Part shown: one piece after another, positions 46,484 to 59,256 of the stretch
Layout of the letters: every line of letters starts with the position of its first letter
How positions within the stretch are numbered: position 1 is the stretch's first letter
Assembly (NCBI GenBank): GCA_016808115.1
Contig: JAEQBH010004400.1
Span: forward strand, 62,001 to 126,000
Reading direction: 5' to 3'
DNA length: 64,000 nucleotides
From: Tetrastigma voinierianum
Taxonomy: Eukaryota; Streptophyta; Magnoliopsida; Vitales; Vitaceae
The notes under the pieces: model-generated
What the model saw: only the letters and a program-made list of their open reading frames with translations
Databases searched by the model: none
Told to the model about the DNA's origin: nothing
Program-made: the position numbers and the translations under genes

Positions 46484-46789
46484 CTCCCTTTTTATTTTTG
46501 GAGGCTTTTCTCTACACAAAATGTATTCTTTTTCTACCGTGCCCCCTTGCATGGTAATATTCTATCTTGACTTCTCTTCTTTCAAAGTGATCTCCAATCC
46601 ATGTTTTATGGAAGTTCGTTTAACTTGTAATCCAAATTTTATCTTCATAATTAAATATCTCTTTGAACAATCCGCTTCCAGATTTTATCCTCATAATTAT
46701 TTCCAAATTTTATCCCCCAAAAACATCGTGGAAAATTTTAATTAAATAATGATTCCACATTTCAAAACTCCTTCGGATTATAATATCAG

Positions 46790-47033
46790 CATATTCTATG
46801 CAGTTTCACAAGTAGGGCCATGTGCATAGTCTTCTATAGCTCTGGTCCACCATCTGCTCGGAATTCATTATACTTAGAATCTGTTCAATCCCCAAGAAAA
46901 GAGAGTCATCACCTACAGCCTCCCATGGAGGATAAGGATTAAACCCTCTTCTCCTCTATATGTCTACATATATCTCAATTAACACTGTCTTTGCCCATTC
47001 CTTTTCAAGGAAGTTTCAACTACTCTACATACA
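46790..47033 (+). promoter_or_regulatory. Upstream region of pseudogene copy 2
   Basis: Shares blocks with 22925-23220 in the same order ('tctatgcag-ttcacaa', 'gaattcatta', 'gaatctgttcaa-cccc-a', a run before 'ccctcttc', then TATA-rich sequence). The conserved spacing suggests the duplication carried the promoter. TATA-like words lie at 46958-46980. Confidence 0.5.
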
Positions 47034-47640
47034 ATGCAAAAGGCATTAATGTCTTCTTCCATTTCCATATACGAAAGAGGCTTAGACGACCTTGTCAATG
47101 TAAATTCCCTCTTCACAATCGCAGTCTTCATCGGCCTAGCCTACGCCACACCCGACCAGCAGAGCCTCCACGACCGGGCGGAATGCAATGCCGGCGCCGC
47201 CATAGCCCGGAAACTCGTGATATACGAGGTTATATCCTTCAGTTTCTTCCTCCTATCCAGCCTTGCCAGACCCTCAAATGCATATCAATATCTTCGTGGA
47301 AGAGTTCAAGAGCAGTTCTCATAGTGATTGGTGCGTTATGTTTTTGACCCTGGGATCGACTATTCGGGTGTTTCTTTTGCTGCTATCGATGATTCATGTG
47401 GCGGAGATTCGGCTGGGGAGGTTGTCTTGTGGGAGTCCTGCGACATGGATTTGCAGTGGGGACGGTTATGACGGTTGTTTCTCTTGCTTTGCTTTTGTTG
47501 CCGACTGTTGTTTATGTTCTGTATGCATGGAGACAGGAGATGAAAGTGGGAGGGAGGGAAGAAGGGATTGATGAGCAAGTTTGGAGAAATGGGATGCTAA
47601 CATTGATGAGAGTTAACAAGTCACCGTTAAAACTTTGATG
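47034..47640 (+). pseudogene. Small four-helix membrane protein pseudogene, copy 2
   Basis: Better preserved of the two copies. From the ATG at 47034 (or 47052) the frame reads SISIYERGLDDLVNVNSLFT and IAVFIGLAYATP, an N-terminal segment and first membrane helix. A hydrophilic loop with ECNAGAAIARK and a second helix LVIYEVISFSFFLLSSL follow. The frame then shifts (near 47260): the +1 frame gives MHINIFVEEFKS and MFLTLGSTIRVFLLLLSMIH, plus VAEIRLGRLSCGS (third helix). A further shift gives VGTVMTVVSLALLLLPTVVY with VLYAW (fourth helix). At least two frameshifts make it a pseudogene unless sequencing errors are responsible. It resembles uncharacterised plant four-TM proteins; I do not give it a firm family name. 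Confidence 0.7.
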
Positions 47641-47649
47641 AGAAGAAAA

Positions 47650-50270
47650 TCGAGTTGTGGACTTGTGGAAGGAATTTTAATTTATCTTTGATTGGTATTT
47701 GTATTTATCTTTTTAGATAATTAGTGGAGTAGATTACAAATCTACTATATCCACTAATATATTTTCCATTACTAGTTTGTATTTAAGTTTCTGTTCAAGC
47801 ACAGAAAATAAGGGAAAATTTGCTAAATTATCGCTTTGCCAAACAAATAAGCTTCCGAGGGTTTTGTAAACGACAAACCTCTCCTTAAAAGGGTTGATAT
47901 GTAGTTTTCAGTGTGGCTGGAAAACATGTATGGTGGAAAAAGGGCAAATATCATCCAGGATTTGATGAAATTCACCCCGGGTATAAAGGGTATTTTTATA
48001 ACTTTGCCATACTTAAGATTTATTACATAATACACCCTGTGCTGATGATTCAGATAAAATGAAAGGAATCATTCGTAGTTCTTTATTGTGGCACATTGTC
48101 GTACATATAAATATAATGTCATTTACTTTTTCTCTCTAATTTCATTGCTATCTGATGATGCAAGAATGACAGCTATGATTATCCCCTTTTTTTGGATGAT
48201 GATTAATCAAAGAAAGTATTTGGCGGTAGGGCGTTAATGCGATTTTAAGCTAATAACTCATTCTGCTGAATTTCCAGGAAACTTTCTCTCTTTCTTTTTT
48301 GACACTGGAGGCACTATATTTGACATTCTTGCGTCTTTTCAAGAGGGCAGGGACGCTAGGAGAGAGAGGAGGAGAGGGGAGATTGAGAGAGGACAGAAAT
48401 ATTTTTGGAAGCTATGTTTAGGTCTCTCAGAAAATTTGAGGGAAAAAGAAAATAAAAAAGTTAAATTTGATATATTATTTTCACATTTACTATTTAACAT
48501 CTATATTTATTTTGATCATTTCATTTATTTATTTTATATTACATTTTATAGTAACCTATTTTTAGTTAGACACAGGATGTAGCTTATCCACCTTTACTAC
48601 TTGATTCAGGTATGAAGGACAAAATAATTTCATTTATATTTGATTTTGTAGAAAATTTATCATATAATCAAATATAAGAAATCTGCTTTTTTATTTTTTG
48701 TACTTTAGAAATTAAACACAATTTTAGTAAAGGAAAGAGAAATGAAGATGCTTTAGGGGAGAGAGAGGGGAAAAATGAAGAGTGAGTTTGATTTGTTTAT
48801 TCAATCCTATATCAGATATAATATTGATAATCTCCATGCTTCTTCTTAATTGTGATGTGTTATAGTTTGAAAATTCTAGCACCCAATACGAGCTAATTAT
48901 ATTACATTCAATTGACATAATATTACTTTTGATATGTATATAAAACACAATATTATTAAGTGTCATAATTACATATTAGTCTTCTTTGCTGTATTTAATG
49001 TGTTCATGTGAGCAAAAGTTGAAAGTTGGTTACTGCACACATCTTTAGCTAGGGTACACAAAAATGTTTTGATATTTAATTTGAGTTCTTGAATATATAT
49101 AATTTTGTTTTTGAGCTGGTTTCTACAGCATTCCGAATATCATTAGTGATTTGTTGATATTCAACAAAAATAATTTATATTTTATTAATGAAGAAGAAGC
49201 ATGTATACAACAAAGAAATTTTCAAAATGATTTTCAGGAATTTAAAAAAAAAAAAAAAAAAATGAGTGATTTTGACCTTACTCAAAAGGTAAGAGTGGAA
49301 AGAGATTAGGAAGATCTCAACTCTCAGAGGCTTTGTAGGAAAAAACTGACCTGGCAATAAATAGAATGTTTTTCTTATGATCCATAATACTCACTCTTAT
49401 ACTCTTCTTGCATAAAGTGAATTTTCCTTCTTTGTCTATAATATTTTCCTTTTAAAGGTTTTAACATAAATATTTCTTATATCATTTACCTTTTGGTCTA
49501 AGATAATATATTTTGATCTATTATTCATTGATTTTGAAGTTTCTCACCATCAAGCCACATCGGTTAACAATGATTTGTACTCAAATCAAAATAATTTAAG
49601 ATAAATTTAAAGTAATTTGTGTGTGAAAGATAAAATAAATAAATAAATGATGACTTTTGATACCATATCTAGAATGATCTATATAGCTCTTATCTTATAT
49701 CTTTATTTAAATCAGTACTAGGTCATAACCCTAAGCTAGAAAAATTAATAGAAGACATATTAGATTGAATGTATTATTTTATAAGAGAAGCCCTAGTCTC
49801 GTTTTCTATCAATTTTTTGATTCTAACCTCATCTTCCTTAAGGAATAAGGGGTAGATTTTGGATTATTCTCGGCAAATGCCTTCTATATCTCTTACTGAT
49901 CAATCTATTTTTTTAAATAAAGTGGATTATTCCACAGATTTGATTTATTTTGTTTTTTTAATGTTTTTCGTCTTTGTTAGCGATTATTGGGTTTTGTGTT
50001 GACATTTTGTTTCTGTCTTATTACAGCGCGTTTTTATTTGTGTGGCAGTTTGGAAGCGACAAATTATATTCGATAGATAAAGACAAAAAAATAAGATTAT
50101 GAATTAAAATCATTTTATCTTTGTAGAACTTGAGTTATGAGGATATAGTACTATCAAATTTGGCGATTTATTATGCTATTAAGCATATGTGCTATTCATT
50201 TCTGTGGTTTTAATGATTTGGTATCTATATTTTTATCAATATATTCCTGATTTGAGCTCATAGTGATACT
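47650..50270. other. AT-rich intergenic DNA
   Basis: No gene seen. A short purine-rich tract lies at 48355-48400 (gagagag) and a poly(A) run at 49242-49261. Open frames are short, Leu/Ile/Lys-rich and unsupported. Confidence 0.6.
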
Positions 50271-50279
50271 TTCTAAATC

Positions 50280-50923
50280 TTGTTTGGAGCTTCTCGGTCG
50301 TTGGACCGATCACGATGGATCAAGTGATCGAGCCACACGCCTTTGCTGGCAAGGGTGATCAATGGGTGTGTCGGTCGGCCTCATTTCAGATCAACCCAAG
50401 TCGATTTAACCCCAGCCATGAAAAGAATTTAATTGTTTTCTATGGCGTAATTGTTGCGTACTTTTTTAGTAGTGGAATGGGTCGGTATTAGTAGTGGGGG
50501 AGATAGTGGTTACTTTCTTTGTTGGATGGTGATACGGTATCTTTCTTATTGGGTGAGGAGTTTCATTTTCCTTATCATGGACCGACTCTTAAGGGATAAT
50601 GGAGGAGTCGTGATTGTGCACGATCTTTCTTTCCAAATCCGTGGGATGCGGATCATAGAGATTGGACACTTTTCCTTTACGTAGGTTTTAGGGTGCTTAT
50701 AGCCAGCGATTTCTCGGCGGGGTGATTTTAATTACAGGCGCTAGCCCGAGTCTTTATGGCATAGGTGGGAGTCTCATTGTGGGCGAGCTGCTCTATTGGG
50801 GATTTGACTCTTTGAGAGTGGAGGTTTGGCTGGCCTTACAGGTTTGTGCTCTGGGCCTATGTATATGTAGTTTTCTACCCCATCAGAATCAATGAAATTA
50901 TTATTTAAAAAAAAAAAAACCAT
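50280..50923 (+). mobile_element. Poly(A)-ended retroposed fragment, LINE-like
   Basis: A less AT-rich block that ends in an AATGAA-type signal ('cagaatcaatgaaattatt') followed by a 12-A tail at 50909-50920. That is the form of a 5'-truncated LINE or a processed transcript. The wording near 50820-50890 ('gggcctatgtatatgtag-ttttctacccc') looks like an L1-type 3' UTR. No reverse-transcriptase text can be read and I could not find a target duplication, so both LINE tail and retropseudogene remain possible. Confidence 0.35.
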
Positions 50924-52069
50924 AAAGTATTGGAATATTCCAATCAACTTTGTTTTATACAAACTCAGTCTACACATCCTTGAGTAAGATCATTTGATTA
51001 ATAGTTTCCAAGACTATCTGAAGCTTCACAGCAGGGTGAAAATGTAAAAAATGTACGCAATCCTCAAAACTCTCTGCTATGAAAATTTTCCGACCGGAAT
51101 AATTTCTCCCGAGAAAATTATCAGTACTTGAAGAAAGTGACAAATTTCATGTCCATTTTTTGGTTTTGCAATTAAATGAACTAAAAAAACAAAGAGAGTA
51201 GGCCAGAAGAAAAAGGCATCACTAGGACAATCAGAACATCAAATAAAAAATATCATCAGGTCACTGTTAAGCCACCAAATCTAGAAGCAATAAATAAAAA
51301 TCAAATAAAATTATTAAGTGTTATTGTTTAATTGTTTTTCAAAATACCTTGTCCTATATGGGGAAAAGTATAAAAGTTTTTGCTTTGTTTATATACTAAA
51401 ACACTTTTATGGTTGTATAAGGCTTGAGAAAAAGGGAGGCTTCGTCTGTACCAATGACGGCTTGATTTTAATGAAAATCGATGGTTTCTTTCCCTGCGCG
51501 TGAGATGTCACGGGCCAAAAATGGTTTTGCCCAAAAAACCTTTATTTTATTTTGGTAATCTGAAAACCTAGGTTTTTTTGGCTAGTCAAAATCTCAAATG
51601 TTACTGTCTTAATTTCAAAACAATTCTTCAATTACAATCATAATCTCCACTAAATTTCTTCGGTCGTTGCTTTCCCCCTTAACCATATTTTATTTTATGT
51701 TTTTTTTGAAAGAACAACCATATTTTATTTAATTCAATCATAACTCCCAACAACTATATATTTTAAATTTGTCCAATAGTTATGTTTTTGCTTTTCTATA
51801 AATTCAGTCATTGTGAAGGAATAAAGAAAAAATCATCCTCTCTCCCTCTCATCATTTAATTGTTCGTGTTCTAGAAGAAAGCTATCTAAGGTATTGAATC
51901 CTAAGAATAAAATTTCTAAGGATAATTATTTCTTAACACGTTAGGTCGATCCAGGTTTTGGTATCTTCTTTAGTAACCGTTGATTCGATTTTCCGATTTC
52001 ACATTTTCCGTGCACACCCAACGTAAGGACGCAGAAACCAAGCACATAAGAAATAGAAATATTTTCATA
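50924..52069. other. AT-rich spacer
   Basis: No gene or repeat boundary identified between the poly(A) tract and the left hAT element. Confidence 0.5.
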
Positions 52070-52077
52070 ATATCTCT

Positions 52078-55000
52078 GTTCGTGTGCCAGGTCCGCCGGG
52101 CCGGACGGACGGGACGGTTTGGAGCCGGAAACGGAATCATGTTTTTAGGCGGATGGAACGGATCCCAGTATTATTCGGTCGAACTTGTCGGACTGTTTAT
52201 TCGGTCGTCCGTTGAACTGTTGGACTGTTTAAGTATTTTCAACATTCTGCAGTTTAAAGCCAAAATTTATAACAAATTCTCTTCATAGCACACACCATTA
52301 CAAGCCACAAATACAAATTTTAACATTAAAATTTGATAATAAGAGTTCAATTATATGACATTCTTGCATGCTCCACCAAACATAAGAAATCATATCATGG
52401 AGTCCACATATACGACGTCGTCATCCAAATTATTATTTTGAAAATCTGTGAACAAGGGAAAAAAAGATTATTAATGAGAAACAAAAAGTTTAGGAGTTAA
52501 AAATCTAATAAGAAAATAAGAAACTTATCATTACCTTTCTCAAGTTCCTCCAACTCTCGCAAATTTTCCTCCATATCGACTCTCCCGACATTCCCTTTAT
52601 TTGAAGCCAATCTTGTGTACAAATAAGAGCTTGTACCATCTTTCATGAACATGAAATCAAAATCCAACACATTAAAGTTTAATGCATAAATAAAATGGAA
52701 TAAATAAGTTGCCTTTGATAAAAAAATGCATTACCTTAGAAGGTCAAAGAACTCCTAAATGGATCAAGATGACGACCTCCCGCACTAAAAGCGGATTCTG
52801 ATGCAACAGTAGACAATGGGATGGCTAGTATGTCACGTGCCATGCGTGAAACAATCGGAAGCGATGCCCAGTAATACTCCACCAAGACAATGCATCCATT
52901 TCTTCTTCCTCCGCCCTAATTGTTCATTTAAGTATCTCTCAAACTCACTCCTCACATATCCATATTTCCCTTCAACCTTTGGCTCTATCCCTAAGACTTT
53001 CATGTAATCAGACCCCCTCCTATATGATCATCCTCATTTGGATCAATTGACATAGGATCATACCATCACTTTGAGGAATCAAGAAGAATCTGAGCTTCTA
53101 TACTCATCAAATAAAGAATAAGAAAAAGTCTTTCACATCATTATATAAAGTTTCATGCCCTTTTCCTTACCATACATGTCGGTAAGTGTAATTTCAACAA
53201 CTAACAATTTAGAATGAGGATCAAGAATTGCTGCAACATAAATCAACATATTCATTTTGTCCACATTCCCCTAATATTCATCATACTTTTTTTCCATTGA
53301 GATGGCCATAGCTTGAAAATCCTCATCCACATTTTTTTCCCATTTATTCAACATATCATAAATAGTAGCAATCTCAAAGAAACCTCTATTACTCGTAACA
53401 TAGAGAGAACCAGAAATACGACGAGTTAAAAGGTAAAACCCTCTAAAAAACACCACCAACCTCTCTACTTTTTTCCAATCATCATATTTAGGAGGCCTTT
53501 CATTGTCCTTCACACCTACGTCGGTGAGATAGTCCACTAAAAACACGTTGAAATTTCAAAGCCGTGTCAACATCGTATGAGTTGAGTTCCATCGAATTGG
53601 GGACATCAAAGGACAAGGAAGATTTTACTCTATATTAAGCTTTTTGAACAAGGTCTTTAAGCCTAAGTATTCTTACCCAGGAAATTCTTAACATACTTAA
53701 CAGCATTTCTAACCATCAATGCACACACCATGCTCTTTAATGCCATCCCCACCTGATGAGGTGATAATATGAGCAATACATCTAATGTGGAGAAACTTTC
53801 CATCATAACACATCCAATTCGTTGAACCATTCTTCTTCTTAAGTGTGCACGTAAGATCATTAGAACTAGCATTGTCATTGTGACGATGCTTATCCTCAAT
53901 GCCCGAGATTCCCGAACATGCCTGTTGCTTTACAGTAGCCTCACCTTTGTGACTGAAATTGGACAAATTTATGATCTTTTTATGCAATTTCCAATCATTG
54001 TCAATGAAGTGAGCAGTGATACACATGTAGTTAATTCTTTGAATTGATGTCCAAGTATCAGTTGTCACACAAATTCTTTGACAATTCTTTAACAATTCTT
54101 TCAACTTTGTCTTTTCACTCATATAAAGTTAGAAAACAATCACGAACAGGTGAGTAAGTGATGGAATGTGAATCTAGGACATGCAACAGACATCAAATAT
54201 GCCAAACGACTTTCTCCACATGTGTTTAAATGGAAGCTCATCAACTATGATCATATGAATTAATGCTTCCTAACTAACCAAATTCAGTTCCATATTTAAT
54301 TTTCCATCACCATACTCCACTATCTTGTCCCTTCCCCAGGTTGAAATAACAATTCAGTTTGCTTTCCTTTACCCTTATCTTTATTCACAGGATTACAAAG
54401 GCATTTTCCGCATGATTCTTGCATTTTTTGATCCATTAAGATTACCATCGGCCCATGAGATTTTTCACAAAACTTACATTGACCATGATTTCCATTTCAC
54501 AGTACTGAGGTAATGCTCCCAATAAGCTGCTTTCCTTTTGCTTTTTCTAACCAAATATTGGCGTCCCTCCATTAGCTTCTTATCCGGAGGCAAGGACTTG
54601 CGCAATTCTTCAATATTTGTCCTACTAGCAGCATCAGATAGTGTTTGTGCAGTTTGATCTGAGGAATAGACGGCTGACCTTTTAGATTGGGAGCTCGCCA
54701 TCTACAATGAATTGCATTACCATTATGACATATACAATAATAAGTGACTAACAAAGTAACAATTACAAAACATAACTTATTATAACTTTATAAGAGAATG
54801 TAAGAGAATCTTACATTGCCAGAAAACGAATCCGTTGTTGTGTGTGTCAAAGTCTTTGGTTTAGAGTGCAAGTAGTATACTCTATATATAAGCAACTAGT
54901 TGATCAAAACAAAATGATACAATTAGAAATGACTAATTTTAGTAATTTAAAAGCTAGGTTGAAGAAAAAGAAGAACATGATATAATGCATGGGGAAAACC

Positions 55001-56510
55001 CCGTGATTTCGGCATTCCCTATAATTTCATAGAAAATTAGCATTAACTGACAACTTGAGCCAATTACTAATGCAACTTTTTTTCAGATTTTAAGAAGTGA
55101 TAAAGTCTGGACGTCGACAAAACCCTCCAAATATCCAATAATTTTTAGTGGGTAGGATAACCATAGTTGTGACGATTAAAGGGTATAACACACACCCGAA
55201 AACGACCGACATGTAGGCATTGTCAATTAGTTGATCGAACTAGCTAAGATTCTACACTGGCATGTAGGCTATAGTTCATTAATTTATTCGCAGTAAATAC
55301 ATTTTTATAGTTGAAAGTTGAAACTTATTCATTTTAATAGTTAATAATCATATTAAAGTATTTTATTAGACCTTGTTAAAATAAAAAGTATAGTAGAAAG
55401 AGCAGAGAAAACAATTTTGCTCAATCTATATTCTATGAACTCAATAAAGCTAAAGCTTATACTACGTGTTGAGTCATTTCTTTAAGACTCTTAAACAAGA
55501 CATGAAAATGCCTCAAATTTAGTTCCAAATCACCTTATTTTGAATAAATTTTACGTATTTGATTTATTAATGAGTTATAGAAGATTGTTTTCTAATATTT
55601 TAAACAAAAATATAAATGATCTCCAAAGAATATATTACATGTAGTAATTTACGTTGAAATAATTTTTATACTTGTGTAATTGTTTATTACAAGAGCCCAA
55701 AAAAAACAAAGCATTTAAAAGATTCTTTGAGAACGTTATATGTTTTGTTTTTAAAGATTAGAAAACAGTTTTATGCTTTTGTTGCCAAATATGTCTTCGT
55801 GTTCTTTTTTTTTTTTTTTTTTTTTCTGGAAAACAAAACATTGTTTTTGAAAACAGTTATCGAACATACCCAATTCAGAGAACAATATATTATATTGATT
55901 TAATCCTTCTAATAAAAATATATTATATTTTATTTAAATCCCTTTGAGAAAAAACACAATTCAGAGAAAGAAAGAAAGAAAAAAAAGAGAGGAAAAGAGA
56001 AAGAAAATTCGAGAGAAAGTGACATGAAATGTCTTACCTGATGTGAATTAAGTCAAGAAAATACACCCATTTTTGTTCTGCTTTCTGAATGTGTCTTGGT
56101 TGTAACTTGTAAAGTTCTGGGGAGAATTATAACATATGACTTGTAACTCTCTCTCTAACCAGCGTTTTTAGGAAGTTGTTTTGACTTTTGAGTTACTTCT
56201 AATATATTACTAGTGCTTCAACCAAAACAATTAATAATCCCATTAAAAGACTATGGGGAATTGGGGATCATTAAAATAAATAACAAATTTCAACGCTCAA
56301 TTAATGTTAGAAAGAATTATCTTGTATGTGGCAAAAAATATCGGGTCACCGGTCCGGACCGGAATATTCCGGGTTTTGCCTGGACCGGACCGGAAACCCG
56401 GAATCAATAATTTTAAGGACCGGAGACCCGGGCGCAGATCCCGGTCGGTCGGTTCAGTCCATTCGGTCGGTTCAGGTCGGAGTGGTCTGGACCGATTTGT
56501 GCACACCCCT
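52078..56510 (-). mobile_element. hAT element L (BED/hATC), minus strand
   Basis: About 4.4-kb hAT transposon. Its 5' end (right side) shows AGGGGTGTGC on the minus strand. The left end has the related GTTCGTGTGC. The flanks ATATCTCT (52070-52077) and ATATCATT (56511-56518) are an imperfect 8-bp TSD (6 of 8), the hAT length. Both subterminal regions are GC-rich with GGACCGG/CGGTCGG words (52090-52240, 56340-56500). The transposase lies between them, at about 52740-54700. A very similar element lies inverted from 60211. Confidence 0.78.
52740..54701 (-). pseudogene. hAT element L transposase
   Basis: Order on the minus strand. The leader and BED finger are at 54474-54701 (RKSKRKAAYWEHYLSTVK), continuing after a frame change as GKCKFCEK, with the rest of the finger degraded. 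The catalytic-domain start at 53709-54122 has RICVTTDTWTSIQRINYMCI then TAHFIDNDWKLHKK and, near its end, RCIAHII. 53271-53546 has WKKVERLVVFFRGFYLLTRR and YDMLNKWEKNVDEDF. A DUF4413-like ILDPHSKLLVVEITLTDMYG lies near 53190-53240. The hATC block at about 52750-52850 has MARDILAIPLSTVASESAFS followed by AGGRHLDPFRSSLT. The coded enzyme would cut and join hAT ends; this copy has several frameshifts. Confidence 0.85.
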
Positions 56511-56511
56511 A

Positions 56512-57520
56512 TATCATTACTTTTTTTTTGGATGCTTCACAATACAAAATTTTTAAAAGAAATATTTGTCAAGTTATCAAACTAATGGTGTGGGTATTTG
56601 ATGGGTTAATCACTTTTAGGAAAATATAAAGGAAAACCAAGAAAGTGACAAATTTCATTAATGGAGGAGAAAATGAAAGAAACACTAGGAGATAGAAGAT
56701 GGGAAGAAAAGAAAAAGGTGGCCTTTTGTCTTATACTTTAAGGGAACAAAAGTCATTAATGGTGGGCTCTCTATATTGAGAAGGAAAAGAAAAGTCTTTA
56801 ATCTTAATCCTCTTTTTTTGATAGAGATAAATTTATTGATTTATATTAACATAAAATTAAGAGTGCTAAAAAACTTTAGAAGATACTTAATGCTTTTACG
56901 TTAATAGCAAAATGACCGAGTTTAAAGATTTTGGATATAAAGTCTGAGTTAGTAATCATAAAAAAATTTTATAATCATAATGGTTTTTTCTCATCATATT
57001 TATTAGGGGAAGATAAATGACTTCGGAGTCTATGTGGGGATTTTTTTTTCTTTTAATCCAAGCCATTTTTATGTAGTATTTTATATATAATCAAATAAAA
57101 GAACATTTTTTTAACAAATGGAATAAAATAAAATACTGCATCAAAAAATGATAATAAATATTAAAAATTATAGTATTTATTCATTTGTAATATAATCAAA
57201 TAAGAAATTCCAACATATTGTTTTTCAAGAGCAAGACTAAAAAATTTAAATGGAAGTGGCTATAGGAATTGTCATGAATATTTATTTTAAAATCTTAAAA
57301 TTAATTTTTTAATCATTCCAGATAGAGACAGGAAGAGGATCCTTCTAAGCTTCATGTTACCATCGGAGAAGAAATGATATTTTAAAAGCTATATGGCTTT
57401 TATGGTTTCTTAAACAAGTTTGAAATTTTATTTTTTATTAAAAGTAATAGCAACATGTTTGTACCTAAAAAAATAGGGAATAAAGAATTATGTTGATTTT
57501 AAATGATATCTCTTGTCAAT
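56512..57520. other. AT-rich spacer between hAT elements, left part
   Basis: No gene or recognisable element; AT-rich with long A/T runs. Confidence 0.5.
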
Positions 57521-57521
57521 C

Positions 57522-57635
57522 ACGTCTAGCTCAATTGGTAGAGCTGACGCTGTTTCAAATAGGCACAAGGAGAGGTCAGGTTCTGGTCGAATGAAGTCAA
57601 TTTACTACCTTAAAACTAAGGTATATTAAAAAAAA
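57522..57635 (+). mobile_element. tRNA-derived SINE-like unit
   Basis: Starts with tRNA-like sequence: an A box in CTAGCTCAATTGGTAGAGC and, about 45 bp on, a B-box-like GGTTCTGGTC. A short body follows, ending in an A-run (57628-57636). These are the internal RNA polymerase III promoter boxes and tail of a SINE. The tRNA most resembled by the A-box arm is Lys-like. No clean target duplication is seen, so a degenerate tRNA pseudogene is an alternative. Confidence 0.45.
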
Positions 57636-58001
57636 AATTATATCTTAGTTATTCTCACTTACTTTTTAAAAATGTTTAAGAAAACAATTATATAAATATA
57701 GAGTATGATTTAAAACAAAGCAAATTTCTCTACCAGTCTGGGATAATTTTTTCAGGACAATTATGTTTAAGTGCATTGTTGGACCAAATACTCGTGAAAG
57801 AAAGCGGCTTCGCGTATTATGTTAAGTGCACTTACACTACGTTAAATTGTGAAAGCGTGTCTTTCTTCCTATGAAGCCGATTTGCCTTTTGTGAGTTGAC
57901 AGTGGACCTATGATACATCGCATGGAAAGAAAATCGTAGTCGAATCTCGTGTGCTTTCTTCCTTTGACAAATGTATCCAGCTGTTATGGCATGTATATTG
58001 A

Positions 58002-58216
58002 GGATAAATGTGTTACATTAGTGTTAAAACAGTGGTACATTAGTCTAGAAAAGAGAGAAGAGGGAGATTTTGGACCCCGTACATTTGCCACATAGGAGAG
58101 AAAATTATCAAATCAAATCTCCCTCTTCTCTCTTCCCCATACTAATATATCATTCCTATAATTATGTTACATTGGATAAATGTGTTATATTACTGTGTAA
58201 TAGCGGTACATTAGTG
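58002..58216. repeat. Hairpin flanked by a 43-bp direct repeat
   Basis: 'ggataaatgtgtta-att' to 'ggtacattagt' occurs at 58002-58042 and again at 58174-58216. Between them is an inverted repeat: 'agagagaagagggagattt' (about 58051-58070) and its complement 'aaatctccctcttctctct' (about 58115-58133), extended imperfectly to about 33 bp per arm with a loop of about 45 bp. The rest of 57640-58880 is AT-rich without a gene. Confidence 0.75.
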
Positions 58217-58879
58217 TTCCTCGTTTCACTTAATAATTGATGACTATTTACTAGCACAAGTTGTCATTCTTTGGCCAGATCCATAAGAGTGGCTTTATCC
58301 TCAAATTTATTTCCCATGTAATGTGGTGTGCTCTTATTAATATAAGCATTATTTAATTTTTTAAAGGCAGATTAATGTATATAAAGTTTATCAATATAAT
58401 TAATAATTAAAAATAAAAATATATTAAAATATTTTAGGTTTCCAAAAAAAAATTTGTTTTATCAAAAAATAGAAACCAAATTTCAAAAACAATTTTTAAT
58501 GAGAAAAACAATTATCAAAATAGAATATATAATTTGTAGAATTTTGAAAAATAAGTCTGATGATAATATTATCATGGGTGTGTATTGAAACTAAAATTTT
58601 AAAAAACTAATATCATTTTCTTACATCAAAAACTAACATCATTTAGAAAAAAGTTTTAAACCCGCTATGATCCGTAGCATTTTTAGGAAATTTTCTGTGC
58701 AACACTCCAGATGATTCGGTGATTAGGTCTTTTGTGCAATATGGGTTTTTATTGTTTGTCTTCGACATTTGACTCTAAGAAATGGGTTTATTTATTTATT
58801 TATTTTTTGATAAAATGGTATTTAATTGTTTGCACTCTACATTTGAATCTAAGAAATGGGTTTTGGTGAGGGACAAAAA

Positions 58880-59150
58880 TATCCGAGATCTATATATCGG
58901 AGATATATTGGATTTCGGAGGCTACCGATACGAAATAGGCAACTGAAAGTCGATTATAGCAAAAACCGAAGAAATATCGATAATTTCGCCCATATTTAGA
59001 CGATATATAGGAAAATATCAATATATCGTTGAAATATAGAGCATTCTCATCAAGCTCGCGTGAAGGAGAATATTATCAAAAATATCGGTAAAATATCGGC
59101 GAAAAATCGGTGATATCGTTAACATATCGCCAATTTTTTAAAAAAATCTA
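58880..59150. repeat. atatcgg-rich repeat block
   Basis: Dense in 'atatcgg', 'atatcgat', 'atatatcgttgaaatat' and similar words (near 58896, 58974, 59020, 59079, 59110), alternating with AAA runs. It looks like the subterminal array of a DNA transposon, but no termini were found. Confidence 0.5.
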
Positions 59151-59256
59151 GGTTTTGCTATTGACTTTTTTTTATGAGAGATCAAATGCTCCGCTGTTTT
59201 GAAATAGTCGGAAAAGAAGAGAAAGAAAGAAAAAGAAGATGGGAGAGGAAAGAAAT

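Noticed and set aside
56213..56585. Overlapping open frames on both strands
   Set aside because: They read through the GGACCGG-rich subterminal region of hAT element L; the same artefact appears at 60209-60412 in element R.
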